A stretch of 64,000 bases of DNA, from assembly GCF_947497275.1 (NCBI RefSeq), contig NZ_CANMFS010000005.1, positions 240,189-304,188 of the forward strand. The letters are read 5' to 3'. This document shows, piece by piece, positions 63,212 through 64,000 of this stretch. The notes under the pieces are model-generated. The model was not told where the DNA came from and made no database searches. It saw only the letters and a list, made by a program, of their open reading frames with translations. Source of the stretch: an uncultured Sulfitobacter sp. GTDB taxonomy: Bacteria > Pseudomonadota > Alphaproteobacteria > Rhodobacterales > Rhodobacteraceae. Position numbers and translations under genes: made by a program. The first letter of the stretch is position 1; the number at the start of each line of letters is the position of its first letter.

Positions 63212-64000
63212 ATGATGACGGGTTCAAATCTTCCAGATGATATTGATGTGCTGAAGGCAATGATCTTGGCTTCTCAGGCTGAGATTGCTCAGCGGATGCG
63301 CTGGTCGCGGACCGGGACACTGTGATTGAGCGCAAGGAAGATTGTATCCAGCGGTTGCAGAAGTTGGTCCCTGACTTCAAAAGCGCCTTGTTCGGTACGC
63401 GCTCCGAGAAAGCCAATCCTGAGCAATTTGAGCTGGCGCTGGAAGACATCGAAACGGCAATGGCGGCGGTTCACGCCGAAGACGAAGCCCCTGATCCGCC
63501 TGCGTCGCCCACGGCAAAGCCGCGTAAAACCAATCGTGGGTCGCTGCCCAAGCATCTGCCCCGCATTGAAGAGGTGATTGCGCCCGACAGCACAATTTGC
63601 GGCTGCGGTGCCGAGCGCCAATTGATTGGTGAGGACGTGTCCGAACGCTTCGATATTATCCCGGCACAGTTCCGGGTCATTGTTACACGCCGCCCGAAGT
63701 ACGCCTGCCGGTCCTGCACGAATGGGGTTGTTCAGGCGCCCGCACCCGCGCAGCTCAATTCCGACGGCATGCCGGCAGAGGCCACAGTGGCGCATGTGTT
63801 GGTCAGCAAATACGCAGACCATCTGCCGCTTTACCTGCAGGCGCAGATTTACAGCCGCCAAGGCATTGATCTGAAGTGCTCCACAAACTGTTCATGGATG
63901 AAGCGCGTGCGCCAGTTCTTGCCCCCCCCCCTCTCATCGCCGCAAGCGGCGACTGCCGGGCAGCGGGCAAACGCAAAACCAAAACTGGATACTTCTGGGC
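63212..64000 (+). pseudogene. tnpC: IS66 transposase TnpC, frameshifted and partly deleted
   Basis: The ATG at 63212 reads MMTGSNLPDDIDVLKAMILA, and a shift near 63300 cuts it. The next frame gives LVADRDTVIERKEDCIQRLQ, KLVPDFKSALFGTRSEKANP, ICGCGAERQLIGEDVSERFD, YACRSCTNGVVQAPAPAQLN and VLVSKYADHLPLYLQAQIYS. Near 63880 another shift joins KLFMDEARAPVLAP, with part of the middle missing, and a 10-base C run (63922-63931) precedes a third-frame GKRKTKTGYFW. It runs off the right edge and is inactive. Confidence 0.8.

Larger units (their letters stand above)
62321..64000 (+). mobile_element. IS66-type element inserted in istA, right end outside the window
   Basis: The left end GTAAGCGTTGCGCTGACCC at 62321 has the GTAAGC start usual for IS66 ends. 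It follows eight bases (62313-62320) that could be a target duplication. The gene order tnpA-tnpB-tnpC follows. The right end is not seen, so the duplication cannot be tested here. Confidence 0.65.

Overview
The window looks like chromosomal DNA of an alphaproteobacterium of the Rhodobacterales (Roseobacter group). The base composition is GC-rich. The marker genes (TrpA, YchF, IleS, PriA, RuvCAB, Tol-Pal, TilS, FtsH) are of alphaproteobacterial type, and the gene orders xerC-DUF484-transaldolase-priA and ruvCAB-(hypothetical)-ybgC-tolQRAB-pal-cpoB-tilS-ftsH are typical of that order. The organism guess rests on reading proteins and synteny by eye; no search was run.

Layout. 1-3.4 kb: a 3'-truncated FMN alpha-hydroxy-acid oxidase, trpA, a small membrane protein and ychF. 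3.4-6.0 kb: a decayed prophage end (capsid C-terminus, gpW-like joiner, DUF2190 protein, broken integrase) abutting a tRNA-Ser(GCU). 6.6-9.8 kb: an arsenic operon made of an ArsR-ArsC fusion, an arsenate-type GAPDH and the organoarsenical exporter ArsJ. 9.9-13.9 kb: protocatechuate / 4-hydroxybenzoate genes (pcaG, pcaH, pcaC, pobA) with divergent pcaQ. 13.9-20.0 kb: an AttH-like lipocalin/ABC exporter triad, a CIA30 protein and an ABC1 kinase. 20.1-27.1 kb: a MarR regulator convergent with a five-gene operon (FAD amine oxidase, GNAT, HyuA, HyuB, uronate-dehydrogenase-like SDR). 27.3-29.2 kb: an ECF sigma/anti-sigma pair, a structured putative RNA with a terminator, and a DoxX protein. 29.2-47.4 kb: truA, ycjX-GNAT-ycjF, a DUF2339 giant membrane protein, ileS, ogt, pcs, xerC, DUF484, transaldolase, priA, an MFS transporter and prmA. 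47.5-60.5 kb: a small membrane protein, DUF1127, ruvCAB, the tol-pal cluster, tilS and ftsH, closed by a good terminator. 60.7-64.0 kb: an insertion-sequence graveyard in which a broken IS66-type element sits inside a broken IS21 istA, next to a broken IS5-type transposase; it runs off the right edge.

How the parts work together. The arsenic operon is a pathway in which GAPDH turns arsenate plus glyceraldehyde-3-phosphate into unstable 1-arseno-3-phosphoglycerate and ArsJ exports it. PobA, PcaHG and PcaC would take 4-hydroxybenzoate through protocatechuate to the enol-lactone, but pcaB and pcaD are not in the window. RuvABC resolves Holliday junctions, Tol-Pal maintains the outer membrane during division, and FtsH controls membrane protein quality.

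No CRISPR array, rRNA operon or replication origin was seen. The least explained items are the HyuAB / amine-oxidase / uronate-DH-like operon, the structured RNA candidates at 28.6-28.8 kb and 48.35-48.43 kb, and the intact 59-residue reading frame that survives in the dead prophage. None is proven to be a new system from sequence alone.
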